Positions 1 to 6,022 of a stretch of 16,486 bases of DNA are shown one piece after another. The translations under genes were made by a program, and so were the position numbers. The DNA is taken from contig DBMI01000087.1 in assembly GCA_002298165.1 (NCBI GenBank), positions 16,871 through 33,356 of the forward strand, given 5' to 3'. This DNA is from Desulfarculales bacterium UBA702 (lineage in GTDB: Bacteria; Desulfobacterota; Syntrophobacteria; Syntrophobacterales; Syntrophobacteraceae). Below the pieces are notes generated by a model. That model did not search any database. It was given only the letters and a program-made list of their open reading frames with translations, and was not told the origin of the DNA. The first letter of the stretch is position 1; every line of letters starts with the position of its first letter.

Positions 1-23
1 AAAGATTTTTTGCCCCTACATAC
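1..23. repeat. Palindromic intergenic repeat, copy cut by the window edge
   Basis: Positions 1-20 match the loop and right arm of the palindrome at 135-164 exactly (AAAGATTTTTTGCCCCTACA), and both copies continue with TAC and, shortly after, GTTTT. The left arm would lie before the window. The two copies are 144 bp apart. Confidence 0.65.
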
Positions 24-134
24 CGTTTTGCGGCGATGGTCATCTCGATTTCGGCCTTCCGGAGGCTTTTCTGCTCCGCACCCGGATATGAATCCGGGGT
101 ACCCGCCAGGCATGATGCGAATACCCGTTGTCAT

Positions 135-164
135 TGTAGGGGCAAAAGATTTTTTGCCCCTACA
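135..164. repeat. Palindromic intergenic repeat, full copy
   Basis: Perfect inverted repeat: arm TGTAGGGGCAAAA at 135-147, loop GATT, arm TTTTGCCCCTACA at 152-164. The right arm plus TAC and a GTTTT tail recurs at the left edge of the window, so this is a repeated element and not a chance palindrome. The run of T within the right arm precedes the GC part, so it is not a normal terminator. It resembles the REP-like palindromes found between genes in many proteobacteria. No associated transposase gene is visible. Confidence 0.7.
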
Positions 165-422
165 TACTGTTTTCAAGGGAATTTGCATCGCAACTTGTCT
201 GGGCAACAGCCTGTCCCTACCTTGCCGGCCGCATCGACCGAAGTTCTCCGAGAACATTCCGTGGCACGAAGATTTCCAAAAATCCGTGCCCACCTGCCTT
301 TGCTCGAAAGAGAACGCAAAATAGGTTACACTTATCAATTCTGATGAAGTGATACACTTTTTGCATGTTAAATTCGCTCATCCGGACCGGCTGGTTTCGG
401 AACTACATCGGATTGGATCTGT

Positions 423-2273
423 ATGCTCCAGGTAAGAAACAAAATCTCCCGCAAGCTCTTCTCGGCGCTCTTCGTCGTTGCGGTAATCCCTATATTCATC
501 ATGGGGATTGCAATGTATCGGGCGGCTGAAAAAACTGCGATCGATTCGGCGCTGATGCACATCCAGACCATTGCTCAGAGCCATGCGGCTCGGCTCGATA
601 CGTGGTACGCGGAAAGGCTCAACGACATAAAGGTTCTTTCGGGAATATCCGGGGTCCGGGAGCTTTCGATCAATGCGGATTCCGCGGCCGCCGTACCGAG
701 AAGGAAGGAATTTATCTCTGATGCGCTTGCGCTGACCCGCGGGAAATCGCAGTCTTATCAAAGTATTCATGTCATTGCGCCAGACGGCGTGGTGCTTGCC
801 TCTACTGACGAACACTGCGAAATGATCGTTTCAAATAAGTATCTCGAAGACATGAATCGTTTGAAAAACGCCGAAGCACCCGTGCTGAGCCCGCTTCATC
901 TTCATTCCAACCGGGAGTGGTACATACACTTGACAGTGCCGATTTACCTTGAAGATGGCACCATGAGCGCGGCCATTTTCTCGGTCCTGGACGCATCGTA
1001 CACACTGGGTCCGTTGCTGAGCGACAGGGCAGGGCTGGGGCAAACGGGCGAAGCTTACCTGGTTAGCGGAGAGGGGAAAATTGTCACGCCCGCGCTCTAT
1101 CTTGACCAGGAAAGCACCAAAACCAGCCGCTTCGAGACAACCGGAATTGTCTCCGCCCTTGATGGGAAACAGGGCGTTTCGATCTATCGAAACTACATGG
1201 GCCGGGAAGTGGTAGGCTCCTACATGTGGCTTCCACGCTATCATTCCGCCATGCTGGTCGAGATGGGGACGGATGAAATCCTGGGTCCGCTTCGCGGAAT
1301 CAGGATAGCGGTGATTGCCACGGCGGGAGCGGTATTTTTCGTATGCATCCTGGCGGCGCTGCTTCTGAGCAGGCAGATTTCGCGACCCATTACCGAAATG
1401 GCCGATGCCTCGATACGGTTATCCAAAGGTCAGCTTGATAAGTTCATCTCCTATTCGGGCCACGACGAAATCGGGACCCTTTCTAAGAGCTTCAACACGA
1501 TGGCCGAGAAGCTGTCACTGCTTATAGACTCGCTGAAACAAAAGGAAGCCTCGCTCCAGAAGGCCTACGACGACCTGGTGCAAACCCAGGAGCAACTCGT
1601 CCAGTCCGAGAAAATGGCCGCGATTGGCGAACTAGTTGCAAGCGTCGTTCATGAAATGAGAAATCCACTCTCCTCGGTGAGGCTGAACTTCCAGATAATC
1701 GGTCGCTCGCTTGACAAGGACCACGCGCTTCGCGAACACTATGAGATCGGCCTCGGCCAGATAGTCCAGCTCGAAAAGATGTTTTCCAGCCTGCTCGATT
1801 ACAGCAAGCCGATTTCGTTGGAAAAAGTACCATTCAGGGTCGAAACCGTCGTCGATGAGGCCCTTTGTCAATTAAGGCCATACGCTGGAGGGGTCGAACT
1901 GGCTCTTACCGGACTCGACGGCTCGCTGCCACCGGTTTTGGGTGATCCCGAAAAGATGAGACAGGTTACTGTAAATATAATAAAAAATGCTATCGAGGCG
2001 GCAGGCCCGGACGGTAGAATCGAGATCGGGGCCAGGGAGATCGATTCGGATGGAAAGAAGGCCGTTATTCTGGACGTGCGGGACAGCGGCCAGGGCATTT
2101 CCCAGCAGGACCTGAAGCGTATTTTTCAGCCTTTTTTCACGACAAAGCAGAAGGGAACCGGCCTTGGGCTCTCGATTGTCAAGAAAATCGTCGAGGCCCA
2201 CAGATTCAGTATCTCCGTATCCAGCCCTGAAGGGGCCGGAACTTTGTTCAGCCTTCACATGCACGGCGCATAA
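423..2273 (+). CDS. Membrane sensor histidine kinase (NtrB/ZraS-like, Cache sensor)
   Basis: Sensor half of a two-component system; it should autophosphorylate and pass phosphate to the regulator that follows. Visible order in 616 residues: transmembrane helix about 11-31, a periplasmic region about 32-292 of the size and pattern of a double-Cache sensor, a second helix about 293-316, HAMP about 317-369, a coiled linker about 370-400, H-box HEMRNP with phospho-acceptor H410, N-box NIIKNAIEA at 518-526, G1 box DSGQGIS at 554-560, FFTTK near 571-575, and G2 box GTGLGLS at 578-584. All catalytic motifs are intact. The ligand is not evident; the periplasmic part has only one notable His-Cys pair (H131, C132). 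The start at 423 is the only ATG after an in-frame stop at 369-371, but its ribosome site is weak. The stop abuts the start of the regulator. Neighbouring metal-efflux genes suggest a ZraS-like metal or envelope-stress sensor, which is inference. Confidence 0.93.
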   Translation: MLQVRNKISRKLFSALFVVAVIPIFIMGIAMYRAAEKTAIDSALMHIQTIAQSHAARLDTWYAERLNDIKVLSGISGVRELSINADSAAAVPRRKEFISDALALTRGKSQSYQSIHVIAPDGVVLASTDEHCEMIVSNKYLEDMNRLKNAEAPVLSPLHLHSNREWYIHLTVPIYLEDGTMSAAIFSVLDASYTLGPLLSDRAGLGQTGEAYLVSGEGKIVTPALYLDQESTKTSRFETTGIVSALDGKQGVSIYRNYMGREVVGSYMWLPRYHSAMLVEMGTDEILGPLRGIRIAVIATAGAVFFVCILAALLLSRQISRPITEMADASIRLSKGQLDKFISYSGHDEIGTLSKSFNTMAEKLSLLIDSLKQKEASLQKAYDDLVQTQEQLVQSEKMAAIGELVASVVHEMRNPLSSVRLNFQIIGRSLDKDHALREHYEIGLGQIVQLEKMFSSLLDYSKPISLEKVPFRVETVVDEALCQLRPYAGGVELALTGLDGSLPPVLGDPEKMRQVTVNIIKNAIEAAGPDGRIEIGAREIDSDGKKAVILDVRDSGQGISQQDLKRIFQPFFTTKQKGTGLGLSIVKKIVEAHRFSISVSSPEGAGTLFSLHMHGA

Positions 2274-3632
2274 ATGAAAAAAATCCTGATAATAGACGAC
2301 GACCATTCCCTTGCGCGCACCCTGGAGCTCTACTTCCAAAGCAAGGGATACAATGTGCTGGCCGCCCCCGATGCACGGGAAGGGCTGGATTTGTGGCGCA
2401 AAAACGATCCGGACCTGGTTCTGCTTGACGTTCAGCTTCCAGGGATGGACGGCCCGGAAGCCCTGTCGGAGGCGAAAGAGGAAAATCTCTCCGGCGACGT
2501 AATAATGATAACAGCCTTCCAGGATATGGAGGCAACACTCACAGCGATACAGCGCGGCGCGACGGACTACCTTTACAAGCCCCTCGACCTGGATTCGCTC
2601 GATGTTCTTATGGAAAAGATCCTGGCCAGGCGTAAAGAACGCGAGAAGATTGAGCGGCTGACACACGTAATATCCGAGAGCTTCAAGCCCAACCAGATAA
2701 TTGGCAAAAGCAATGCTGTCCTCGAAGTAATCAAGGACATTGCCCGTGTTGCAAACACTCCCGTTACGGTTCTGATTGAAGGAGAAACCGGCACCGGCAA
2801 GGAACTGATCGCCCGGACCATACATCAGCAATGGGCTTCCCGCGAACCATTCATGGCAATCAACTGCGCGGCTGTTGTAAGCAATCTATTGGAAAGCGAG
2901 CTGTTCGGGCACGAGCGGGGCGCCTTTACCGGAGCGCTTCAAAAAAAGCCGGGAAAGCTCGAAATGGCGGGCTCCGGGACCGTTTTCCTCGACGAGATAG
3001 GGGAGCTGCCGTTGGAAATTCAGGCCAAATTTTTGCGTGTCCTCCAGGAGCGCAATTTCCAGCGGGTGGGTGGCCTTAAGGACATTCAGTTCAATGCGCG
3101 TCTGATTGCCGCTACCAACCGCAATCTCGAAAAGATGGTGTTTGAGAAACTCTTTCGTGAAGATCTCTACTTCCGGCTCAAGGTTTTCATGATTCAGGTT
3201 CCGCCCCTCCGGGAGCGGCCCGAGGATATAATCTCCCTTTCCGAATACTTCATTTCGCGGCTCAACCCCGAGCTTGGCAGGAACATAAAACGAATTCCGG
3301 TCGAGCACATCGAGGCAATGAAATCATACGACTGGCCCGGAAACGTGCGGGAGCTTGAAAACGTGCTGCGAAGGGCCATGATAATGTCCAGGGGAGAGGT
3401 CCTGGAACTCGATCATTGCCTGCTCCGGAGGTCGAAATTTCTGGAAGGATCAACGGCGGGAGCGGAAGACGATGCCCTGAGGAGTCTTGACAGTATGGAG
3501 AGAGACCACATCGCCAGGGTCCTTGAAAGAACCGGCGGAAATCTTGGGGAAACATGCAAGATTCTGGGGATATCCCGCCCCACTTTGAGAAAAAAAATGA
3601 TCGACTATGGGCTGAAGGAGTATCCTGAATAA
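2274..3632 (+). CDS. NtrC-family sigma-54-dependent response regulator
   Basis: Activator that remodels sigma-54 RNA polymerase by ATP hydrolysis after phosphorylation. Receiver domain 1-117 with acidic pocket D8-D10, phospho-acceptor D52, T80 and K102. AAA+ domain about 142-375: Walker A GETGTGKE 170-177, the sigma-54 contact loop GAFTGA 216-221, Walker B GTVFLDEIG 235-243, sensor AATNR 279-283, arginine-finger region R295 onward. C-terminal Fis-type helix-turn-helix about 408-445 (ending GISRPTLRKKM). The 452-residue length is typical for ZraR/AtoC-like proteins. The start codon directly follows the kinase stop (TAAATG) with no clear ribosome site, so translation is probably coupled. Two -24/-12 promoters with matching paired upstream sites lie in this window (4475-4635 and 5783-5954), making this protein their best candidate activator. 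That link is inferred from proximity and motif, not shown. Confidence 0.95.
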   Translation: MKKILIIDDDHSLARTLELYFQSKGYNVLAAPDAREGLDLWRKNDPDLVLLDVQLPGMDGPEALSEAKEENLSGDVIMITAFQDMEATLTAIQRGATDYLYKPLDLDSLDVLMEKILARRKEREKIERLTHVISESFKPNQIIGKSNAVLEVIKDIARVANTPVTVLIEGETGTGKELIARTIHQQWASREPFMAINCAAVVSNLLESELFGHERGAFTGALQKKPGKLEMAGSGTVFLDEIGELPLEIQAKFLRVLQERNFQRVGGLKDIQFNARLIAATNRNLEKMVFEKLFREDLYFRLKVFMIQVPPLRERPEDIISLSEYFISRLNPELGRNIKRIPVEHIEAMKSYDWPGNVRELENVLRRAMIMSRGEVLELDHCLLRRSKFLEGSTAGAEDDALRSLDSMERDHIARVLERTGGNLGETCKILGISRPTLRKKMIDYGLKEYPE

Positions 3633-3645
3633 TCGTCCATCGAGA

Positions 3646-3669
3646 GGCGGGCGGGCGTTCCAGCCCGCC
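3646..3669. terminator. Hairpin between convergent genes, possible terminator
   Basis: Inverted repeat GGCGGGC (3646-3652) and GCCCGCC (3663-3669) with a 10-nt loop sits between the regulator stop and the end of the leftward small-protein operon. There is no T-run on either side, so it may slow or process transcripts rather than act as a classical intrinsic terminator. Confidence 0.4.
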
Positions 3670-3685
3670 ACGCATCATTAACCCC

Positions 3686-4000
3686 CTAACGAGTTCCCGT
3701 TGATTCAGGCTGGCTGTTTTCAGGGGCGGACATATTGCCCCTCATCATACCATGATCGCCGGATTGCATATCCTGTCCCGCCCTTCCCGGATCACCCTGC
3801 TTCATTTGGTTCTGCATCCGCGCGGAATTCATATTCGGACAACCGGAGCATGTGCCGGAACTGCCGGTATCCGAAGATTGTTCCTGGGTGACAGAGTCTT
3901 TATCAGCGTTCGTGTGATTCATGCACGCAAACGCAGCTGAGCCCAAAGCGGCCAGAAAGACAACCGCGATCAAGAGCACCGTAATTTTTCTAATCATCAT
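3686..4000 (-). CDS. Small exported Met/His-rich protein with a CxxC motif
   Basis: Family not recognised. In 104 residues: a Sec-type signal peptide (basic MIRK, hydrophobic 6-20, likely cleavage after AFA at 23-25), then a hydrophilic, low-complexity mature part with C26, a CSGCPNM motif (C51, C54), eight methionines, H29 and H83 (GDHGMMRGNM at 81-90). Methionine, histidine and CxxC clusters are common in periplasmic copper- or silver-binding proteins, but binding here is inference. Two start codons are adjacent; the second (3997) sits at better distance from the AAAAAGG ribosome site, which would give 103 residues. It is the second gene of a leftward operon behind the Cys-rich protein, 72 nt apart, probably driven by the sigma-54 promoter at 4475-4490. 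Confidence 0.75.
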   Translation of the reverse strand: MMIRKITVLLIAVVFLAALGSAAFACMNHTNADKDSVTQEQSSDTGSSGTCSGCPNMNSARMQNQMKQGDPGRAGQDMQSGDHGMMRGNMSAPENSQPESTGTR

Positions 4001-4044
4001 GACCTTTTTCTCTTTCCATGTTTGAATTCATTTCGATGTTCCAA

Positions 4045-4062
4045 CCGGCCATTCCGGGCCGG
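4045..4062. other. Hairpin between the two small exported-protein genes
   Basis: Perfect 6-bp inverted repeat CCGGCC (4045-4050) and GGCCGG (4057-4062) with a 6-nt loop lies in the 72-nt gap of the leftward operon. It has no T-run. It could attenuate or protect the transcript so that the two proteins are made in different amounts; that role is only a suggestion. Confidence 0.35.
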
Positions 4063-4072
4063 AACGAAACCT

Positions 4073-4351
4073 TTAACGCGCGATCGGTACCAGGCTTGCG
4101 CACTTCTGCATGCCCGGCCTGGTTACTCTCTCATTGACGAGTTCCACCATTCCCGCCCTTCCACGTATCACTTTCGATTTAGTGATAGTTTCACTTTTAC
4201 TGCAGCATAAGTCGGGGCCATCCTTTAAGCAGTCGCTGCATAAATTCCGCGAGCAGGCCAGGCCTTGAGCCTGCAGCGCATAGAGTTGCGAGGGAAGCAG
4301 CAGGACCGCTAAGACCATCGTTAAAACCAGAACTCGAGATATCTTTTTCAT
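4073..4351 (-). CDS. Small exported Cys-rich protein
   Basis: Family not recognised. In 92 residues: a signal peptide (MKKISR, hydrophobic 7-20, cleavage probably near LYALQAQG at 23-30) followed by six cysteines, C33, C38, C41, C49, C50 and C84, five of them within 18 residues (pattern C-x4-C-x2-C-x7-CC). The cluster suggests metal binding or disulfides in the periplasm. The start is well supported: GAAAGGAG at 4359-4366 ends 7 nt before the ATG. First gene of a leftward operon with the Met/His-rich protein. A -24/-12 promoter lies 124 nt upstream, giving a leader of about 113 nt that contains a hairpin at 4377-4392. Together with the kinase, activator and efflux pump nearby, a role in metal buffering or sensing is plausible but unproven. 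Confidence 0.78.
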   Translation of the reverse strand: MKKISRVLVLTMVLAVLLLPSQLYALQAQGLACSRNLCSDCLKDGPDLCCSKSETITKSKVIRGRAGMVELVNERVTRPGMQKCASLVPIAR

Positions 4352-4376
4352 TTCTTTGCTCCTTTCTTACCTTCGG

Positions 4377-4392
4377 CAGGCTACAAAGCCTG
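4377..4392 (-). promoter_or_regulatory. Leader hairpin before the Cys-rich protein
   Basis: CAGGCT (4377-4382), loop of 4, AGCCTG (4387-4392): a perfect 6-bp stem in the transcribed leader, ending 10 nt before the ribosome site on the minus strand. It may affect translation or stability of the small-protein mRNA. Confidence 0.4.
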
Positions 4393-4474
4393 GCGAGCGT
4401 TTAAGTTCCAAGTAGCCCATCCGCCTCCTCACGCATCTGGCGCCATCCGGTTCGCTCGGTCGAAGATAAGGAAA

Positions 4475-4490
4475 GGCAATTGTCGAGCCA
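4475..4490 (-). promoter_or_regulatory. Sigma-54 (-24/-12) promoter for the small exported-protein operon
   Basis: On the minus strand the sequence reads TGGCTCGACAATTGCC, 14 of 16 positions matching TGGCACRNNNNTTGCW, with the essential GG (-24) and GC (-12) in place at correct spacing. The predicted start of transcription is about 4464. Paired upstream sites at 4598-4635 match those before the efflux operon, which strengthens the call. Confidence 0.7.
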
Positions 4491-4597
4491 GCTTCTATAC
4501 AGGCCTGCATTAATTCGTACTTCTACGATTTTATTATAATTATTCCCAATCTCCCCTACCCGGAATAACTCCTGGAGCATCAGGCGGCGGCAGTGAA

Positions 4598-4614
4598 TTG
4601 AAAAGAATTTGCAG
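4598..4614. promoter_or_regulatory. Promoter-proximal activator site (small-protein operon)
   Basis: Read in the direction of the leftward promoter: CTGCA-N7-TTCAA (CTGCAAATTCTTTTCAA). It matches 14 of 17 positions of the proximal site of the efflux operon (5803-5819). It ends 109 bp upstream of the -24 element, a normal distance for an NtrC-type enhancer site. Confidence 0.6.
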
Positions 4615-4618
4615 GGGG

Positions 4619-4635
4619 TTGAAATAGACCTTCAA
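4619..4635. promoter_or_regulatory. Promoter-distal activator site (small-protein operon)
   Basis: Palindrome TTGAA-N7-TTCAA; on the minus strand TTGAAGGTCTATTTCAA. It matches 13 of 17 positions of the distal site at 5783-5799. Its centre is 21 bp, two helical turns, from the proximal site, as expected for dimers of an activator binding side by side on one face of DNA. Confidence 0.6.
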
Positions 4636-4706
4636 TGCCGCGAGTTGCGAGGCTGTGAATTGAAGGCTTTGAGATTTAAAACCTGGACAGGCAAGCTGCT
4701 GTTGAT

Positions 4707-4723
4707 TTGAAATTCTTTTTCAG
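4707..4723. promoter_or_regulatory. Possible third, weaker activator site
   Basis: TTGAA-N7-TTCAG (TTGAAATTCTTTTTCAG), one base from the palindromic consensus seen at 4619-4635 and 5783-5799. It lies 88 bp further upstream. The stretch is AT-rich and a chance match is possible. Confidence 0.3.
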
Positions 4724-5061
4724 CAGCACTGAAAAGTCCTTTCATTTCTTGGGATAAAAAACAGGGACAGCAATCACCCGCCAAAAGCTAAAGTATCTGC
4801 AATCTCAATAGCATAGGGCATTGAAACGGAGCGCCTTCGGTTTTGGCCCCGTTGTTGCTCTACCTCCAGGCAAGTCGAAACAATGCAGCCAATGTCAATG
4901 AATTTCGAAGAACAAGTAGGGAGGAGTAACAAAGACGATATAAAAAGAACAGAGGTTTTCTTTCATTCAGGAATGGTTTTGACGGAAGTGTTTAGCAAAA
5001 AGATTGTCCATCAAATGTTTGGGACAACATAAGTAAATCTACTTAACAACAGGAGCACAAA

Positions 5062-5313
5062 ATGAAAAAGTTCTTTTCGATAATGTCGATAGTTGCAGTT
5101 GCCTTTGTCTTTATTCTTGGTTCCGGGATATCCGATACCGCAGGAGCCCTTACGGTGCGCAACGGAGACGGTTATTCGGCACCGGCCGGACAGGTCAACG
5201 TATTCGGACTCGATTGGGCAGGGAATGCTGTCAGGGTAATTGAAAAGGACGCTCCCAGGGCCGGTCAGCCGACACTGGATTCGTACGGCCTGGCAGGCAG
5301 ATCGCAGCAGTAG
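5062..5313 (+). CDS. Small exported protein of unknown function, copy 1
   Basis: Not recognised. In 83 residues: a clear signal peptide (MKKFFS, hydrophobic 7-20, likely cleavage after DTAGA near 25-29) and a mature part of about 54 residues that is Gly/Ala-rich, with no cysteine (NGDGYSAPAGQVNVFGLD at 34-51; DSYGLAGRSQQ at the end). The start is supported by AGGAG 6 nt before the ATG. It differs from copy 2 at W52, R66 and T71. Secretion of a short glycine-rich peptide could mean an envelope, matrix or signalling role; none can be assigned. It lies between two divergent sigma-54 operons but has no such promoter of its own. Confidence 0.82.
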   Translation: MKKFFSIMSIVAVAFVFILGSGISDTAGALTVRNGDGYSAPAGQVNVFGLDWAGNAVRVIEKDAPRAGQPTLDSYGLAGRSQQ

Positions 5314-5329
5314 CTCGAAAGGGATGGAT

Positions 5330-5346
5330 GGGGGGCTTTGCCCCCC
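5330..5346 (+). terminator. G/C hairpin after copy 1
   Basis: GGGGGGC (5330-5336), loop TTT, GCCCCCC (5340-5346), 16 nt after the stop codon. It is a very stable stem without a following T-run, so it may protect the 3' end or terminate weakly. The same element follows copy 2. Confidence 0.45.
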
Positions 5347-5430
5347 ACCCGCGGAAGTGGTTAGCAAATAGATTATCCGTCAAATGTTTGGGACAACAAA
5401 AGTAAATCCACTTAACAACAGGAGTACAAA

Positions 5431-5682
5431 ATGAAAAAGTTCTTCTCGATTATGTCGATAGTTGCAGTTGCATTTGTCTTTATTCTTGGTTCCGGGATAT
5501 CCGATACCGCAGGAGCCCTTACGGTGCGCAACGGAGACGGTTATTCGGCACCGGCCGGACAGGTCAACGTATTCGGGCTCGATGGGGCAGGGAATGCTGT
5601 CAGGGTAATTGAAAAGGACGCTCCCGGGGCCGGTCAGCCGGCACTGGATTCGTACGGTCTGGCCGGCAGATCGCAGCAGTAG
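5431..5682 (+). CDS. Small exported protein of unknown function, copy 2
   Basis: Paralogue of the preceding gene with identical length, signal peptide and ribosome site (AGGAG, 6 nt spacing). Of 9 base differences six are silent and three change residues: W52G, R66G and T71A, all in the mature part. This leaves the mature peptide even richer in Gly and Ala (GLDGAGNAVR; PGAGQPALDS). The excess of silent changes in so short a gene hints that both copies are still under selection, but numbers are too small to be firm. Function unknown. Confidence 0.82.
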   Translation: MKKFFSIMSIVAVAFVFILGSGISDTAGALTVRNGDGYSAPAGQVNVFGLDGAGNAVRVIEKDAPGAGQPALDSYGLAGRSQQ

Positions 5683-5698
5683 CTCGAAAAGAATGGAT

Positions 5699-5715
5699 GG
5701 GGGGCTTTGCCCCCC
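5699..5715 (+). terminator. G/C hairpin after copy 2
   Basis: GGGGGGC (5699-5705), loop TTT, GCCCCCC (5709-5715), 16 nt after the stop. Identical to the hairpin after copy 1 and likewise without a T-run. Confidence 0.45.
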
Positions 5716-5782
5716 ACCTGGCCGATGCACGGTTAAACCGGCACTTTTTGGTATCGGCTTCTCACGCGTTGTGGCCGGCTAA

Positions 5783-5799
5783 TTGAAAAATTATTTCAA
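5783..5799. promoter_or_regulatory. Promoter-distal activator site (efflux operon)
   Basis: Palindrome TTGAAAAATTATTTCAA (TTGAA-N7-TTCAA). It matches the distal site of the leftward operon at 13 of 17 positions and lies about 140 bp upstream of the sigma-54 promoter at 5939-5954. Likely bound by the NtrC-family regulator; inferred. Confidence 0.6.
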
Positions 5800-5802
5800 C
5801 AA

Positions 5803-5819
5803 CTGCAATTTTCTTTCAA
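5803..5819. promoter_or_regulatory. Promoter-proximal activator site (efflux operon)
   Basis: CTGCAATTTTCTTTCAA (CTGCA-N7-TTCAA), centred 20 bp downstream of the distal site. It matches the proximal site of the leftward operon at 14 of 17 positions and is in the same orientation relative to its promoter. Confidence 0.6.
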
Positions 5820-5938
5820 TCCCGCGGTTTTGCAGGTTCACCGAAATTCTTATCTTAGGGCACCAGACCTGCCCATTTTGTCTCACCGGGCGGTGATGGG
5901 CCCCGGCGCTTGAAAAATTCCCATTAATTTGTTCTGTT

Positions 5939-5954
5939 TGGCCCGGTATTTGCC
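5939..5954 (+). promoter_or_regulatory. Sigma-54 (-24/-12) promoter for the efflux operon
   Basis: TGGCCCGGTATTTGCC: 14 of 16 positions match TGGCACRNNNNTTGCW with GG and GC intact. The predicted transcript start is about 5965, 58 nt before the cusB start. Upstream sites at 5783-5819 complete an enhancer-dependent arrangement. Confidence 0.75.
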
Positions 5955-6022
5955 TGTTATATCGAAACCATGCAAAAGCAAGATCAGCATAGTAGATAAG
6001 AAAATTGAGGAGGACCCTGTCC

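Larger units (their letters stand above)
1..422. other. Gene-free leader before the sensor kinase, with several hairpins
   Basis: No convincing gene is seen; the overlapping short frames here lack ribosome sites and recognisable products. The stretch holds a strong palindrome at 135-164, the right half of a second copy at 1-23, and a 7-bp hairpin at 81-98 (CCCGGAT, loop ATGA, ATCCGGG). A weak -24/-12-like sequence at 350-365 (TGATACACTTTTTGCA) lies 58 nt before the kinase start, but it lacks the second G of the -24 GG, so it is not called as a promoter. No clear sigma-70 promoter was found. Confidence 0.6.
4499..5061. other. AT-rich gene-free region with inverted repeats
   Basis: No gene is supported here. 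Besides the activator sites it contains an 8-bp inverted repeat CCTTCAAT (4629-4636) / ATTGAAGG (4659-4666) and a 7-bp one, GCTGCTG (4695-4701) / CAGCAGC (4721-4727). A TTGACG at 4979-4984 could be a -35 for the first 83-residue protein gene, but the -10 is poor (GATTGT at 5002-5007). The rest shows nothing I recognise. Confidence 0.45.
4983..5351 (+). repeat. Tandem duplication, unit 1
   Basis: A 369-bp unit covering leader, ribosome site, an 83-codon gene and a G/C hairpin is repeated directly next door at 5352-5719. The leader holds inverted repeats TTGTCC (5004-5009) / GGACAA (5022-5027) and AAGTA / TACTT (5031-5044). The coding parts differ at 9 of 252 bases, so the duplication is fairly recent or kept similar by conversion. 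Confidence 0.9.
5352..5719 (+). repeat. Tandem duplication, unit 2
   Basis: Second copy of the unit at 4983-5351. The leader is preserved (GGAAGTGGTTAGC, then TCAAATGTTTGGGACAAC and the ribosome site), although the first leader stem is weakened (TTATCC replaces TTGTCC). The sequence upstream of unit 1, including TTGACG, is not copied, so this copy may depend on read-through from unit 1. Confidence 0.9.

Noticed and set aside
261..285. TGGCAC followed by ATTTCC as a sigma-54 promoter
   Set aside because: The -24 half is perfect but the -12 GC is missing.
350..365. -24/-12-like sequence TGATACACTTTTTGCA before the sensor kinase
   Set aside because: The -12 part is good, but the -24 element reads GA where GG is nearly invariant, and there are no TTGAA-N7-TTCAA sites upstream.
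1872..2831. 319-codon open frame on the minus strand across the kinase/regulator junction
   Set aside because: It is antisense to two genes with complete catalytic motifs, and its translation shows no recognisable domain or signal.
4377..4470. Possible cyclic-di-GMP (GEMM) riboswitch in the leader of the Cys-rich protein
   Set aside because: Only a simple AGGCT/AGCCT hairpin is present; the conserved GEMM core sequences are missing.
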